A stretch of DNA of 64,000 nucleotides from Bacillota bacterium (GCA_029550685.1 JAKPGY010000079.1:1-64000); one strand, 5' to 3'. Counted from the first letter of the stretch, positions 9,492 through 19,237 are shown. Notes: a model not told the origin generated them from the sequence alone. A program made the numbers and translations.

Positions 9492-10802
9492 TTATTCCCC
9501 CTTAAATGCAGCTACCAGTCGATCAATATCCTGCCGGCTACGTTTTTCCGTAAAGGCCAGTAACATTCCACCCTCTATTTCCAAGCCGCCAATGATTCCC
9601 TGTTCTTGCAAACGTCGGTTGATCGATCCCGCATCAGGAGTTTTAACGGCAAATTCACGGAAGAAGGGCTGATTGTACAACAGCGGGAAACCAGCTTCCT
9701 CCAGCCGTTTCTGGGCATATACAGCCAGTTGATGGCAGCGCAGGGCAATTTGTTTCAGTCCACGGGGACCCATTAAAGTCAGGTAAATAGCTGCTGCCAG
9801 AGCGTTTAAAGCCTGATTGGAACATATGTTGGAACCTGCTTTTTCCCGGCGAATATGCTGTTCCCGGGCCTGCAAAGTCAGTACAAATCCCCGCCTGTCT
9901 TCCAGGTCAGTAGTTTGTCCCACAATTCTTCCCGGAATCTTGCGCATCAAGGGCCGGGTAACTGCCATGAAGCCCAAGTAAGGTCCTCCAAAGCTTAAGG
10001 GGTTTCCCAAAGGCTGACCTTCTCCAACAGCTATATCGGCTCCCCAAGCTCCCGGGGGTTTTAGAATAGCCAGGGAGAGAGGATCTACAGCCATTATCAG
10101 CAATCCCCCTGCTTCGTGGATTAAATCGGCGGCTGCTCCTACCGGTTCCAGATGGCCAAAAAAGTTGGGGTGCTGTACCACCAGCGCTGCTGCCTGATTT
10201 TTCGCCAGGTCGGATACCGCATTTAAGTCCATGATCCCATTGGGACAAGGTACAAACACCGGCTCAAAATGCCCGGATAGAGCATAAGTTTCCAATACTT
10301 GCTTATATTCGGGGTGAACTGTTTCCGGCACCACTACCAGCTTTTTACGGGTATGCACAGCGGCCAGGGTACAGGCTTCCGCCAGGGCGGTTGCTCCGTC
10401 ATATAAGGAAGCATTGGAGACATCCATCTCGGTTAGCTGGCATATCATGGTCTGGTATTCAAATATTCCCTGCAAAATACCCTGACTGATCTCCGGCTGG
10501 TAGGGGGTGTATGAAGTGTAAAATTCTGACCTGAGCAACAATTGCTCCAGAGCTGCCGGTATGTAACTGTCATAAGCTCCGGCCCCTAGAAAGCAGGGAT
10601 GATCGGCAGCAGGAACGTTCCTGGCTGCTAATGCTGTCAGCAGTGACTTTAGCTCTATTTCACTCATTTCCGGCGGCAGATCAAGGGGGCGGTCCATTTT
10701 CACCTCATCAGGGATATCCTCAAAAAGCTCTTCTATATGCTGTAGCCCCAAGCTTTCCAGCATTTCCTGAACCACCGCATCAGTGTTGGGAGTAAACCTC
10801 AT
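9492..10802 (-). CDS. gcvPA: Glycine dehydrogenase (decarboxylating) subunit 1
   Basis: N-terminal-type subunit of the P-protein; pairs with GcvPB to build the active decarboxylase. Shows the conserved FLGAGAYDSYIPAALEQLL segment near residue 58 and YTPYQPEISQGILQ just after it, both diagnostic for GcvPA. It keeps the aspartate aminotransferase-like fold but lacks the PLP lysine motif, as expected. 436 residues. Starts 14 bases after gcvH and ends 3 bases before gcvPB. Confidence 0.96.
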   Translation of the reverse strand: MRFTPNTDAVVQEMLESLGLQHIEELFEDIPDEVKMDRPLDLPPEMSEIELKSLLTALAARNVPAADHPCFLGAGAYDSYIPAALEQLLLRSEFYTSYTPYQPEISQGILQGIFEYQTMICQLTEMDVSNASLYDGATALAEACTLAAVHTRKKLVVVPETVHPEYKQVLETYALSGHFEPVFVPCPNGIMDLNAVSDLAKNQAAALVVQHPNFFGHLEPVGAAADLIHEAGGLLIMAVDPLSLAILKPPGAWGADIAVGEGQPLGNPLSFGGPYLGFMAVTRPLMRKIPGRIVGQTTDLEDRRGFVLTLQAREQHIRREKAGSNICSNQALNALAAAIYLTLMGPRGLKQIALRCHQLAVYAQKRLEEAGFPLLYNQPFFREFAVKTPDAGSINRRLQEQGIIGGLEIEGGMLLAFTEKRSRQDIDRLVAAFKGE

Positions 10803-10816
10803 TGGTCATCGTCCCC

Positions 10817-11212
10817 CTAACCTAATTCTTGTTCCTGTTCGCGGCAGAACTGTTCATACTCTTCGGGAGTCATAAGCTCCTCCACTTCACTGGGATCATC
10901 CATTTCAATTATGGCAATGAACTGTTCATAAGGTTCCTGATTCAGCAGTTCCGGGCTATCTTCCAGGGACTCATTAATCTCCATAACCTTTCCGCTGACC
11001 GGTGTATATACTGAAGCTACCGCTTTCACTGACTCAACCACTGCCACAGCTTCGCCGTTGGCTACCTGGGCATCAAGCTCGGGTAATTCCACAAAGACTA
11101 TGTCACCCAGATGCTCCTGAGCAAAGTCAGTAATACCTAAAATAGCCCTATCTCCTTCTACCTTCAACCATTCATGTTCATTGGTGTACAGCAAATTAGT
11201 TGGCACCTTCAT
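10817..11212 (-). CDS. gcvH: Glycine cleavage system H protein
   Basis: Lipoyl carrier that shuttles the aminomethyl group between P, T and L proteins. The lipoylation lysine is in VVESVKAVASVY (around residue 64). HLGDIVFVELPE and the C-terminal acidic helix fit the family; 131 residues is normal. Located 17 bases after gcvT. The presence of lplA in the same operon suggests the apoprotein is lipoylated by salvage. Confidence 0.97.
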   Translation of the reverse strand: MKVPTNLLYTNEHEWLKVEGDRAILGITDFAQEHLGDIVFVELPELDAQVANGEAVAVVESVKAVASVYTPVSGKVMEINESLEDSPELLNQEPYEQFIAIIEMDDPSEVEELMTPEEYEQFCREQEQELG

Positions 11213-11229
11213 TATTATCCCTCCTAGAT

Positions 11230-12330
11230 TTATTTCTGGGGCCGCTTGTAGAAAGCTCCCCGGGTGACTCTGGCCGGTATTAACTTGGATCGAATCATTA
11301 TTTCAATATCTTCACCTGGCTCACTCCAGCGGCTCTGCACCAGAGCTAAGCCCATGGGTTTACCCAAAGTGGGAGCATGGCCCCCGGAGGTAACATAACC
11401 TATGTTCTCTCCATTCTTGTATACTTCATAGTGAGAGCGGGGAATACCCTTGCCAATCATCTCGAACTCAACCAGGGTACGCATAGGCTGGTTTTCTCGC
11501 TGTTTTAGCAAGGCATCCCGGCCGATAAAATCACCGCTGTCCAGCTTAACAAAGGTACTTAAACCGGCTTCCAGCGGAGTTATATCGGGTCCTAACTCCT
11601 GTCCGTACAAGGGCAGTTTGGCTTCAAAACGCAAAGTATCCCGGGCTCCAAGCCCAGCCGGAACTATGTTTTCACCACCGGCTTCAATAATTTTTTCCCA
11701 TAATTCTGCCGCCTGAGCTGCTGGTAGATAAATTTCAAATCCGTCCTCACCGGTGTAACCGGTTCGTGATACCATGCACTCGATTCCCGCCATTTTCACC
11801 TGGGGCTCAAACCAGAAAAATCGAATCTGGGACAAATCTGTATCGCTGATTTTCTGTAGAATTTCCTGGGCTTTAGGCCCCTGCACCGCTATTTGTGCGT
11901 ATTGTTCAGAAACATTGGCAACCTGGATGCCCTCCGGCGCATGGCTTAGTATCCACTGGTAATCCTTGTCTGTATTACTGGCATTAACTACTAGCAGATA
12001 ATGTTGTTCCGAAAAACGGTAAACCAGTAAATCGTCCACCACACCACCGTCAGGGTAGCACATCAAAGTATACTGAACCTGCTTGTCCTTGAGTTTGGTA
12101 ACATCATTGGTCATAAGATAGCGGGTAAATTCCTGAGCTTTGGCCCCGGTGATTTCTATTTCTCCCATGTGGGATACATCAAAAATCCCCGCTTTTCCTC
12201 TTACCATATGGTGCTCCTGTATAATACCGGTATACTGAACCGGTAGTTCCCATCCGCCAAAATCAATCATTTTGCCTCCATGCCGCTGATGTATCTCATA
12301 CAGAGGCGTCCGTTTCAGCGAATCGCTCAC
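11230..12330 (-). CDS. gcvT: Aminomethyltransferase (glycine cleavage T protein)
   Basis: Transfers the methylene group from aminomethyl-lipoyl-GcvH to tetrahydrofolate, releasing ammonia. Shows the GcvT N-terminus LKRTPLYEIHQRHGGKMIDF, the folate-site FDVSHMGE, and the C-terminal GYVTSGG...LGKPMGLALV. The frame is open up to 12411, but the GTG at 12330 has GGGAGGAG just upstream (about 12337-12344) and gives the usual length of 366 residues, so the extra 27 upstream codons are probably untranslated. It is the first gcv gene. No riboswitch is recognisable between it and the upstream phosphoesterase gene. Confidence 0.95.
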   Translation of the reverse strand: MSDSLKRTPLYEIHQRHGGKMIDFGGWELPVQYTGIIQEHHMVRGKAGIFDVSHMGEIEITGAKAQEFTRYLMTNDVTKLKDKQVQYTLMCYPDGGVVDDLLVYRFSEQHYLLVVNASNTDKDYQWILSHAPEGIQVANVSEQYAQIAVQGPKAQEILQKISDTDLSQIRFFWFEPQVKMAGIECMVSRTGYTGEDGFEIYLPAAQAAELWEKIIEAGGENIVPAGLGARDTLRFEAKLPLYGQELGPDITPLEAGLSTFVKLDSGDFIGRDALLKQRENQPMRTLVEFEMIGKGIPRSHYEVYKNGENIGYVTSGGHAPTLGKPMGLALVQSRWSEPGEDIEIMIRSKLIPARVTRGAFYKRPQK

Positions 12331-12461
12331 CAATACTCCTCCCTTCTGATATGGCAAATCTGTTGCATCCACATTAACAGTATTGAGCCAGCGGCCCTTG
12401 ACTATCCCCATCTATATCAAGCTGATCAAAGCGATGCAGTTTTATCTTGGTCAAATCACTG

Positions 12462-12935
12462 TTAAATCAGCAGTATTGCCGGATCAAGACTATTTCTCTC
12501 GATACTGATAATGGCATAGGTTCCCCGGTTTGACAAGCCCCGTGGATAAGTGGGACTGCCTGGATTAATCATCCAAATATCATCTATTTTCTGGCAAAAG
12601 GGAATATGGGTGTGGCCAAAAACAGCCACCTGGGCTCCAACCTCCTGGGTTCTATAAAACAGTGACTGCATCCCCCTTTTTACTCCCCAACGATGTCCGT
12701 GAGTCAGGAAAAACTTCCGGCCGGATAATTCTATTACTCTTTCTTTTTCTCCTGCTTCACTGGGATCACAATTTCCAACCACGCTGTATACCGGCAAATT
12801 CAGCTGTTTGGCCAGAAGCCGCCCATCCTGAATATGATCGCCAGTAAATAGAATTATATCCACAGCGTGTTTTTTTATAGCCTCCCTGACTTTGCTCACC
12901 TGACCGTGGGTGTCTCCGGTCACCGCGATTTTCAG
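12462..12935 (-). CDS. YfcE/MJ0936-type metallophosphoesterase
   Basis: Small calcineurin-like phosphodiesterase of unknown natural substrate. Metal-binding motifs: GDTHGQ at the N-terminus, FTGDHIQDG, VVGNCD, THGHRWG and GHTHIP. Without an upstream alternative the first usual start is GTG at 12923, which would begin inside the first beta strand (VTGDTHG). An in-frame CTG at 12935, 8 bases after AGGAGG, would restore the strand (KIAVTGD) and may be the true start. Lies 18 bases after rdgB. Confidence 0.88.
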   Translation of the reverse strand: MKIAVTGDTHGQVSKVREAIKKHAVDIILFTGDHIQDGRLLAKQLNLPVYSVVGNCDPSEAGEKERVIELSGRKFFLTHGHRWGVKRGMQSLFYRTQEVGAQVAVFGHTHIPFCQKIDDIWMINPGSPTYPRGLSNRGTYAIISIERNSLDPAILLI

Positions 12936-12953
12936 CGTTTTCCCCTCCTGATC

Positions 12954-13565
12954 TTATGACCGTCTTGCAGCCCAGTATTCCTTTAATACCGGTAAGGCTT
13001 TGGATAAGGCTGCGCCCCGATGACTAATACGGTTTTTCTCAGCAGCGGACAGCTGGGCATATGTTTGCTTATACCCATTGGGAATAAACAAAGGGTCATA
13101 GCCAAAGCCCCCACTTCCTGCAGGAACCCGGGCAATAGTACCGGAACACTCTCCCCGTACTGTTTTTACGACACCATGAGCATCACATATAGCTATTACT
13201 GATACAAAGCGAGCCGAGCGTTTTTCATCGGGTACGGACTCCATTAATTTTAATAATTTATTATTATTCTCTTCATCGCTGGCATGTTCTCCGGCAAATC
13301 GAGCAGAATATACCCCGGGCTTGCCCTGCAGAGCATCAACTTCCAGACCTGAATCATCAGCCAGACTCAGTATTCCGGTAGCCAGAGCAGTTGCACAGGC
13401 TTTCTTAACAGCATTGGCTTCAAAAGTATCCCCATCTTCTTCGACTTCGGGAATAGCATCAACATCTTCCAGGGTAAGAATCTCTACCTCCATATCAGCC
13501 AACAGTTCCTGCAATTCCCTTTTTTTGTGCTGGTTGCGGGTTGCCAGTAATAGTTGTTTTTTCAT
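12954..13565 (-). CDS. rdgB: XTP/dITP diphosphatase (non-canonical purine NTP pyrophosphatase)
   Basis: Removes XTP, ITP and dITP from the nucleotide pool. N-terminal [18 protein letters not shown] is the Ham1/RdgB signature, followed by [22 protein letters not shown] and the C-terminal GYDPLFIP and SHRGAAL. 203 residues, full length. Overlaps the 3' end of rph by 4 bases, an arrangement (rph-rdgB-phosphoesterase) common in Firmicutes. Confidence 0.96.
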   Translation of the reverse strand: MKKQLLLATRNQHKKRELQELLADMEVEILTLEDVDAIPEVEEDGDTFEANAVKKACATALATGILSLADDSGLEVDALQGKPGVYSARFAGEHASDEENNNKLLKLMESVPDEKRSARFVSVIAICDAHGVVKTVRGECSGTIARVPAGSGGFGYDPLFIPNGYKQTYAQLSAAEKNRISHRGAALSKALPVLKEYWAARRS

Positions 13566-14284
13566 GCTTCCCCCACAACCTGCTGCTGTTGCTCAATAAG
13601 CTGCCGAATGCCCTTTTCCGCCAGAGCCAGCAGGGTATCCAGTTCCTGGCGGCTAAAGGTTTGGCCCTCAGCAGTTCCCTGGATTTCTACAAAGGTTCCC
13701 TGACCGGTCATAACCACATTCATATCTACATCAGCGATAGAATCCTCCGCATACTCCAGGTCCAGTACGGGCTGACCATCCACAATGCCTACACTTACAG
13801 CAGCCACAAAGTCTTTAATAGGGAAGGCCTCGATCAACCCTTCCGCCTGGAGTTTCTTAAGAGCTAAATACAAGGCCACAAAACTGCCGGTAATAGATGC
13901 GGTTCTGGTACCTCCATCAGCCTGGATCACATCACAGTCGATCCATATCGTACGTTCTCCCAAAAGCTGCAGATCTACTACCGCCCGCAAAGCCCTGCCA
14001 ATAAGCCTTTGAATCTCGGAAGTTCGTCCGCTGACTTTGCCGCGAGCAGCTTCCCGGGCAGTACGGGTTTCTGTAGAAGACGGCAGCAATGAATATTCAG
14101 CTGTTATCCAGCCGCTGCCGGTTCCCTTTAAAAAAGGCGGCACCTTTTCCTCTACCATAGCTGAGCACAATACCCTGGTATCACCGGCTTCGATCAGAAC
14201 AGATCCCTGGGGGTATTTTACAAACCCAGCCGTCATTTGCACCGGTCGCATTTCGTCATATTTACGATCATTAGGTCTGCCCAT
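13562..14284 (-). CDS. rph: Ribonuclease PH
   Basis: Phosphorolytic 3'-exoribonuclease that trims tRNA 3' ends. Starts [14 protein letters not shown], contains [18 protein letters not shown] and [19 protein letters not shown] (phosphate and RNA contacts), and the [16 protein letters not shown] motif. 240 residues is standard. Overlaps rdgB by 4 bases; a gap of about 60 bases separates it from the fumarase genes upstream. Confidence 0.97.
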   Translation of the reverse strand: MGRPNDRKYDEMRPVQMTAGFVKYPQGSVLIEAGDTRVLCSAMVEEKVPPFLKGTGSGWITAEYSLLPSSTETRTAREAARGKVSGRTSEIQRLIGRALRAVVDLQLLGERTIWIDCDVIQADGGTRTASITGSFVALYLALKKLQAEGLIEAFPIKDFVAAVSVGIVDGQPVLDLEYAEDSIADVDMNVVMTGQGTFVEIQGTAEGQTFSRQELDTLLALAEKGIRQLIEQQQQVVGEA

Positions 14285-14343
14285 AACCTACCTCCACCTA
14301 TATGTATTTATTTTCAGCACCTTTATCCCAAAAACAAGGCTTA

Positions 14344-14877
14344 TCAGGTCCAACTTTTATATACTGAATTACCTTGGTTATCTATGGCAACTATACAGGG
14401 AAAATCCTTAAACTCCATCTTTAACAAAGCCTCAGGACCCAACTCGGGATAGGCAACAATCTCTACGGATGTAATCCTCCGGGACAGGTAAACACCAGCC
14501 CCTCCCACTGCAGCCAGGTAAACCGCACCATATTTAATCATGGCATCTTTAACTATCTGACTGCGGTCACCCTTTCCGATCATAGCCTTCAGCCCTCTGG
14601 CAAGTAAAGCCGGGGTATAAACATCCATACGGCTGCTGGTGGTGGGACCGGCTGAGCCGATTATACGTCCGGGCGGAGCCGGACAGGGCCCCACATAATA
14701 AATAATCTGTCCAGTGATATCGAAGGGCAGCTGGTCACCTGACTCCAGGGCTGCTATCATTTTTTGGTGGGCAGCATCCCGGGCGGCATATACTGTTCCC
14801 TGTACCAGTACTTCGTCCCCGGCCTTAAGTTGCTGCAATATGCTGTTTTCCAGCGGTGCCCTTAGAATATGGGTCAC
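14344..14877 (-). CDS. Class I fumarate hydratase, C-terminal (beta) subunit
   Basis: Smaller subunit of the oxygen-sensitive [4Fe-4S] fumarase that interconverts fumarate and malate (tartrate dehydratase is a close relative). Shows the conserved YVGPCPAPPGRIIGSAGPTT (around residue 61) and YGAVYLAAVGGAG (around residue 116). 177 residues. Placed 19 bases after the alpha subunit gene. The separate-subunit form is typical of anaerobic Firmicutes and Archaea. Confidence 0.93.
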   Translation of the reverse strand: MTHILRAPLENSILQQLKAGDEVLVQGTVYAARDAAHQKMIAALESGDQLPFDITGQIIYYVGPCPAPPGRIIGSAGPTTSSRMDVYTPALLARGLKAMIGKGDRSQIVKDAMIKYGAVYLAAVGGAGVYLSRRITSVEIVAYPELGPEALLKMEFKDFPCIVAIDNQGNSVYKSWT

Positions 14878-14896
14878 CTGCTTCCCCTCCTTCTAG

Positions 14897-15739
14897 TTAT
14901 ATCTTCACTACCGCCCGGCGGGTGGAGTGGCAGTTCAGACTTACAGCCACCGGAAGGCTTGCGATGTGGGTTGGGTACACTTCCATATTAACTGCCAGGG
15001 CAGTAATGTCTCCCCCCAGCCCCTGGGGTCCGATACCTAACTGGTTAATAGCTTGCAGGAGTTCCGCTTCTTTTTCGGCAATTTTGGGATCGGGATGAGG
15101 CCTGTTTATAGGTCGTAACAGCGCCTTTTTGGCAAGAAAACAAGCTTTCTCCAGGTTTCCGCCCATCCCCACTCCTACGATAATAGGAGGACAGGGATTA
15201 GCATTGGCTATTCTCACTGTTTCAACTACAAACTGACGGGCTCCTGCCCAACCCTCAGCAGGTTTCAGCATAGCAGTGCGGCTCATATTCTCGCTTCCCG
15301 CTCCTTTTGGGAATACGGTAATTACCACTTCTTCCCCGTCAGTTAATTCCAGATGCACAATTGCCGGGGTATTATCCCCGGTATTTATCCGGTTTAAAGG
15401 GTCTTTTACCATGGAGGCCCGGAAATAACCAGCCTTATATCCTTCCCGCACACCTTGATTGATAGCCTGGTATACATTACCGCCGTCCAAATGTACTTCC
15501 TGTCCAAGTTCAATATGTACCGTTACCAGACCAGTATCCTGACATAAAGGCATGCCTTCCTCTTGAGCCTGACGGGCATTTTCCAAAATAATTTCCAGCA
15601 GGCGCCGAGCCCGGGGCACGGTTTCCAGATCCCGAGCTTTCTGCAATCCTTCTAAAACATCAGCTGGTAACTGAGTATTAGCAGTGATTACCGCCTTGCT
15701 AACTGCCTCTTTTATTTTCTCCACATCTACTATGCGCAT
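14897..15739 (-). CDS. Class I fumarate hydratase, N-terminal (alpha) subunit
   Basis: Catalytic [4Fe-4S] subunit of fumarase. Cluster cysteines are expected in MPLCQDTG (around residue 62), in the [13 protein letters not shown] region (around residue 188) and near the C-terminus in SLNCHSTRR. 280 residues, normal for the split enzyme. Followed by the beta subunit. Substrate could be fumarate or tartrate; fumarate is more likely in central metabolism. Confidence 0.93.
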   Translation of the reverse strand: MRIVDVEKIKEAVSKAVITANTQLPADVLEGLQKARDLETVPRARRLLEIILENARQAQEEGMPLCQDTGLVTVHIELGQEVHLDGGNVYQAINQGVREGYKAGYFRASMVKDPLNRINTGDNTPAIVHLELTDGEEVVITVFPKGAGSENMSRTAMLKPAEGWAGARQFVVETVRIANANPCPPIIVGVGMGGNLEKACFLAKKALLRPINRPHPDPKIAEKEAELLQAINQLGIGPQGLGGDITALAVNMEVYPTHIASLPVAVSLNCHSTRRAVVKI

Positions 15740-15756
15740 AGCTCATTCCGCCTAAT

Positions 15757-16500
15757 TTATATAGTTATCGCCAAATCAGGGGCGGCCATAATCAGCTTGC
15801 CCTGGTATTCCTGTTCAATCTCCCGCTGCAACACAAGTACATCATACTCCGGCCAAAAGTGAGTAGCCAGCAATACCCCAACACCACCTTCCCGAGCCAG
15901 CCTTCCGGCCTCGGTGGTAGTCAAATGGCCTAATTGTTGAGCGAAATCACCTTCCACAGCCATTAAGGTACATTCACACAGCAGCAGATCCGTCCCTTTT
16001 TTGACTTCATCCATTAATGACCAGCTAATGCTGGTATCAGCAGTATATACTAGGGACTGGTTCTGGTTTTCCACCCTGACCCCAAAAGAAGGCAGGGAAT
16101 GGTGCACCGGGAAGGGCTGAACCCGCATATTTCCCACCATAAAAGCGCTGTTGGCAGTCAAAGTATTGACCTGCAATTCAGGCATGGCGGCAAATTCCTT
16201 ATAGAGGTGGGCCGGTTCAGCAGGCAGGTAAACAGAAAGCGGCTGCTGCCGGGTTTTTAGGAACAAAGCAGCCCGGATCATATGCCGGATGGCATACAGA
16301 TCGACATAGTGATCAGGATGAAAATGACTAATTATGACTGCATCCAGTTGTTCTGCTGGTAACCAGCGGGTTAGCTGGGCAGCGACGCCATGGCCGCAAT
16401 CCAGTAGTAAATAAGAACTGTCGCTGGACACCAGATAGCCAGAACAGGCTTCGGCGGCACGGGGATAAGGTGTCCAGCATCCTATTGTCCTAAGCAGCAT
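15757..16500 (-). CDS. RNase Z/YhfI-like metallo-beta-lactamase
   Basis: Small metallo-hydrolase of the arylsulfatase/RNase Z-like branch, similar in layout to Bacillus YhfI; substrate unknown. N-terminal RTIGCWTPYPRAAEACSGYL is the YhfI-type opening, zinc motif SHFHPDH near residue 73, further ligands in YTADTS and ATHFWPEYD. The frame extends to 16542, but the ATG at 16500 is preferred: GGAGG lies upstream, and the longer form would only add residues read across the end of the preceding gene. Confidence 0.88.
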   Translation of the reverse strand: MLLRTIGCWTPYPRAAEACSGYLVSSDSSYLLLDCGHGVAAQLTRWLPAEQLDAVIISHFHPDHYVDLYAIRHMIRAALFLKTRQQPLSVYLPAEPAHLYKEFAAMPELQVNTLTANSAFMVGNMRVQPFPVHHSLPSFGVRVENQNQSLVYTADTSISWSLMDEVKKGTDLLLCECTLMAVEGDFAQQLGHLTTTEAGRLAREGGVGVLLATHFWPEYDVLVLQREIEQEYQGKLIMAAPDLAITI

Positions 16501-16504
16501 TAGC

Positions 16505-17254
16505 TTACATTCCTCCAAAAACACAGCATCCAATGGCTCCATTATATTGAGGATCCGGCAGAGCCAAGACTTCCCGCCCAGTTTCCCGGGCTAGTATAGC
16601 TCGCAAGGCTTTATTTAATGCCACTCCACCGGATAGAACTAATAGTTCGCTGTCCAAACGTTTCAATAAAGGAGCCAGGCGGTGATAAAGTGCGTAATTA
16701 ACTCCTGCCGCCAATTGAGGCAGGGAATAACCTTCCACTATACGGGCTACCAGTTCAGTTTCACCAAAGATGGCACAAGTAGCATTGATCTCAGCGGGAT
16801 CTTGGTCATAACTAGACAATTCCTCCAGGCTTATATTCAATACCACCGCCATATTTTCCAGATAACGGCCAGAACTGGCAGCACAGCGATCATTGGTTAG
16901 GAAATCGACTACCTTGCCGGACCGGATTAATATGACTTTAGAGTCCTGGCCGCCAATGTCTATAAGGGTAAATGATTCCTGCCCACTCTGGAATACTGCT
17001 CCCAAGGCATGGGCCTGAATCTCCGGTATCTGCCGGGCCCCGGCAATGGGTACGGCTAACTTGCCGTAACCGGTAGCAATTACCAGCTCACGGCCCCAGC
17101 CGGCTTCTTCCAGATTAATCTGCAGCTGACCGGCTTGAACCCGTCCATATTGACGATAAAAGGTAATGGTGTCATGGATTTCCCTGCGGATCACCTTCCC
17201 CTGCTCCATCTCCACCAATTTAACCTGGCGGGAGCCCAAATCAATGCCAATCAT
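16505..17254 (-). CDS. BadF/HgdC-type ATPase, activator of a dehydratase-like iron-sulfur protein
   Basis: ASKHA-fold ATPase that drives one electron to low potential in a partner iron-sulfur protein. Phosphate loop GIDLGSRQVK at the N-terminus, IDIGGQDSK (around residue 95), and the two cysteines expected to hold the dimer-bridging [4Fe-4S] cluster in DRCAASSGR and ATCAIFGETE. 249 residues, the short single-domain form. The partner gene ends 13 bases upstream of it. No 2-hydroxyacyl-CoA dehydratase alpha subunit or CoA-transferase is nearby, which argues for the double-cubane type of pair (see the next gene). Confidence 0.88.
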   Translation of the reverse strand: MIGIDLGSRQVKLVEMEQGKVIRREIHDTITFYRQYGRVQAGQLQINLEEAGWGRELVIATGYGKLAVPIAGARQIPEIQAHALGAVFQSGQESFTLIDIGGQDSKVILIRSGKVVDFLTNDRCAASSGRYLENMAVVLNISLEELSSYDQDPAEINATCAIFGETELVARIVEGYSLPQLAAGVNYALYHRLAPLLKRLDSELLVLSGGVALNKALRAILARETGREVLALPDPQYNGAIGCCVFGGM

Positions 17255-17267
17255 CAGCAGCCCTCCG

Positions 17268-18242
17268 CTATTTCAGCATATTGATAAACGCTTCCAGGCG
17301 CAGACGACTGCGGGCGTCTACCTTGCCTGGCTTATCACCTTCCAAAGTGAGAAAGGGCAATTTCAGCCTTTGCCGGTAAATCAAATCCTCTATCTGACGA
17401 TAGCAAAAAGTCTGGGTATAGTGAATAACTCCCTGCACTTGCCGCTTTTGTATCTGCTCCTCCAAATCAGCTAACCTGGCAAAGGCTCCATAAGGATAAG
17501 TATAGCGCATATACTGCTCGACAATATCATTGGTGAGGTATGGCATAGAGAACTGGCGCTGCACTTCATTAAAAACTACCCGGGCACCTAGGGTTTCCAG
17601 CACTTGATAAAGATCGGTAAAAATAGGCGGTACCCCGATATAAGCCAGGCGCACCTGATCTGTAGCCGGCGGCCGCTGCCTGGCCTGGCTGATGAGCCTT
17701 TCCATTTCCCCTGCAAAACGGTCCGGGTCTCCTTCAAAATCACTGGTTGATACCAGCTTAATATGGTTTTCAAACCCGGTAACCTGGTTATCTTTCCAAG
17801 TCATTTCATCCCAGGTCCAGCATAAGCGACGCACCTCATCCAACCGTTGCTTTTCCTTCTGCACCCGGGCTTCACTGACCCCAAATTGATCCATTAATTT
17901 ATGAAGGTTCATCCGCAATGCTTGCGGGTCGCGGTCATAGGGAAAGGCAAAGGGAATCATCTTAATTCCCTGCAATTCCAAGGTTTCCATAAGAGCCTGG
18001 GTATTGGAGCAGTCCCCCTGCATAACGGCTATAACTGCTTCCAGCTCAGTGGTCAAGGCCGCGGTATACAGTCCTTTAATCCATCCGCAGGTAGTGCGAG
18101 GATAACCGGCTTCTTCAGCTTGATCCACCATATCCTGGGGGTGATCAGAACCGATAAATAAATTATTCAAATCCACTGGCTCTTTTCCTGCCGCCAGCAA
18201 TACTTCCACCGGTATAGTGGTGGTAAATCCAACTCTCCCCAT
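17268..18242 (-). CDS. 2-hydroxyacyl-CoA dehydratase D-family protein, possibly a double-cubane cluster protein
   Basis: HgdB/FldC/BcrB-family iron-sulfur protein of 324 residues. Three cysteines lie where the family binds its cluster: RTTCGW (around residue 52), QGDCSN (around residue 80) and TFCYRQ (around residue 284). Only one such subunit is present, paired with one activator ATPase. That single-subunit layout matches the double-cubane protein and its reductase known from Carboxydothermus, rather than the two-subunit dehydratases; this is an inference from gene content. The product may therefore reduce a small molecule instead of dehydrating a hydroxyacyl-CoA. It lies 30 bases after murI. 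Confidence 0.8.
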   Translation of the reverse strand: MGRVGFTTTIPVEVLLAAGKEPVDLNNLFIGSDHPQDMVDQAEEAGYPRTTCGWIKGLYTAALTTELEAVIAVMQGDCSNTQALMETLELQGIKMIPFAFPYDRDPQALRMNLHKLMDQFGVSEARVQKEKQRLDEVRRLCWTWDEMTWKDNQVTGFENHIKLVSTSDFEGDPDRFAGEMERLISQARQRPPATDQVRLAYIGVPPIFTDLYQVLETLGARVVFNEVQRQFSMPYLTNDIVEQYMRYTYPYGAFARLADLEEQIQKRQVQGVIHYTQTFCYRQIEDLIYRQRLKLPFLTLEGDKPGKVDARSRLRLEAFINMLK

Positions 18243-18272
18243 GCTAGTTGCAACTCCTTAAATAACTAAACC

Positions 18273-19073
18273 TCAATCGAGAAAAACCTGTTCCACCTTC
18301 TGAATGACATCACCAATTAACAACTTCCCCACGGTGAAAAAGGATTCCTGGTTGCCACTGACATAAAACTGCCGCTGTGGCTGCTCATTGGTTTGCCGGG
18401 CTAAATTCTGGCTCCGCAGAACCTGTTTCAGTTCCTCCACTGTAGCATGGGAGGGATCTATCAGAGTGACTTGGCTACCGGCAAATTCGGCTATTACCGG
18501 AGACAAGAAAGGATAATGGGTACAGCCTAAGACCAGAGTATCTATACCTTGATCCATTAGAGGGCCAATATATTCATGCACCGCTTGCCGGGTATCACTG
18601 TCATCCAGTTTACCAGACTCAACCAGAGGTACAAATTTAGGGCAGGCGATCTCCACAACGGTGCAGTCAGGACGCAGAGACTTGATTTCCCGGGTGAAAG
18701 TTCCACTGTTTACCGTAGCCTGGGTAGCCACTACGCCAATGCATTGATTTGATGTGGCATCCACCGCACTGCGCGCTGCTCCTTTTACCACCCCTAACAT
18801 AGGAATAGGATAATCGTTTATGATATGCTGCAGGGTAACCGATGAATGAGTCCCGCAGGCGACTACCACTGCTTTTACCGGAAACTGCCCGAAAAAAGCC
18901 ATAATACTCCGGGCGTAGGTCATCAGTTGTTCGGGAGTCTTGTTTCCATAGGGTAAATGAGCCGTATCACCGAAGTAAATAAAATCTTCATCAGGTAGTT
19001 CGGCCAGCAGAGTTTTTATGACAGTCAGGCCTCCCACACCCGAATCTAATACCCCGATGGGTTGTTTATTCAT
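18273..19073 (-). CDS. murI: Glutamate racemase
   Basis: Makes D-glutamate for peptidoglycan. N-terminal PIGVLDSGVGGLTV, the first catalytic cysteine in VVACGTHSS (around residue 73), and the second in LVLGCTHYPF (around residue 184). The usual ACNTAS-like motif reads ACGTHS here, a modest departure. 266 residues. First gene of the long minus-strand run that continues through fumarase to the gcv operon. Confidence 0.95.
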   Translation of the reverse strand: MNKQPIGVLDSGVGGLTVIKTLLAELPDEDFIYFGDTAHLPYGNKTPEQLMTYARSIMAFFGQFPVKAVVVACGTHSSVTLQHIINDYPIPMLGVVKGAARSAVDATSNQCIGVVATQATVNSGTFTREIKSLRPDCTVVEIACPKFVPLVESGKLDDSDTRQAVHEYIGPLMDQGIDTLVLGCTHYPFLSPVIAEFAGSQVTLIDPSHATVEELKQVLRSQNLARQTNEQPQRQFYVSGNQESFFTVGKLLIGDVIQKVEQVFLD

Positions 19074-19147
19074 TCAACAAACACCTCATTGAATGGGATC
19101 GGCAGCCTATTTTACCGTTCCCCAACATACACTAATTAATGTATCAC

Positions 19148-19178
19148 TTTTATAATGGTAATGCCATTAATTAACCAA
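19148..19178 (-). promoter_or_regulatory. Candidate sigma-A promoter for murI
   Basis: On the minus strand TTGGTT and TATAAA are separated by 19 bases, about 75 bases before the murI start. The -35 match is partial and the spacing slightly long, so this is a tentative call; the region is AT-rich compared with the flanking repeat. Confidence 0.35.
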
Positions 19179-19237
19179 ATACATTACATACTCAACCAGT
19201 ATTGTTGTGAAAACTCCTTTTACAGGAGTCGAAGTGT

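Noticed and set aside
8898-9563. 221-codon plus-strand frame opposite gcvPB
   Set aside because: Antisense shadow of gcvPB with no start signal.
12331-12461. Glycine riboswitch ahead of gcvT
   Set aside because: None of the aptamer core motifs (such as ACTCTCAGG or CCGAAGG) is present in this short gap.
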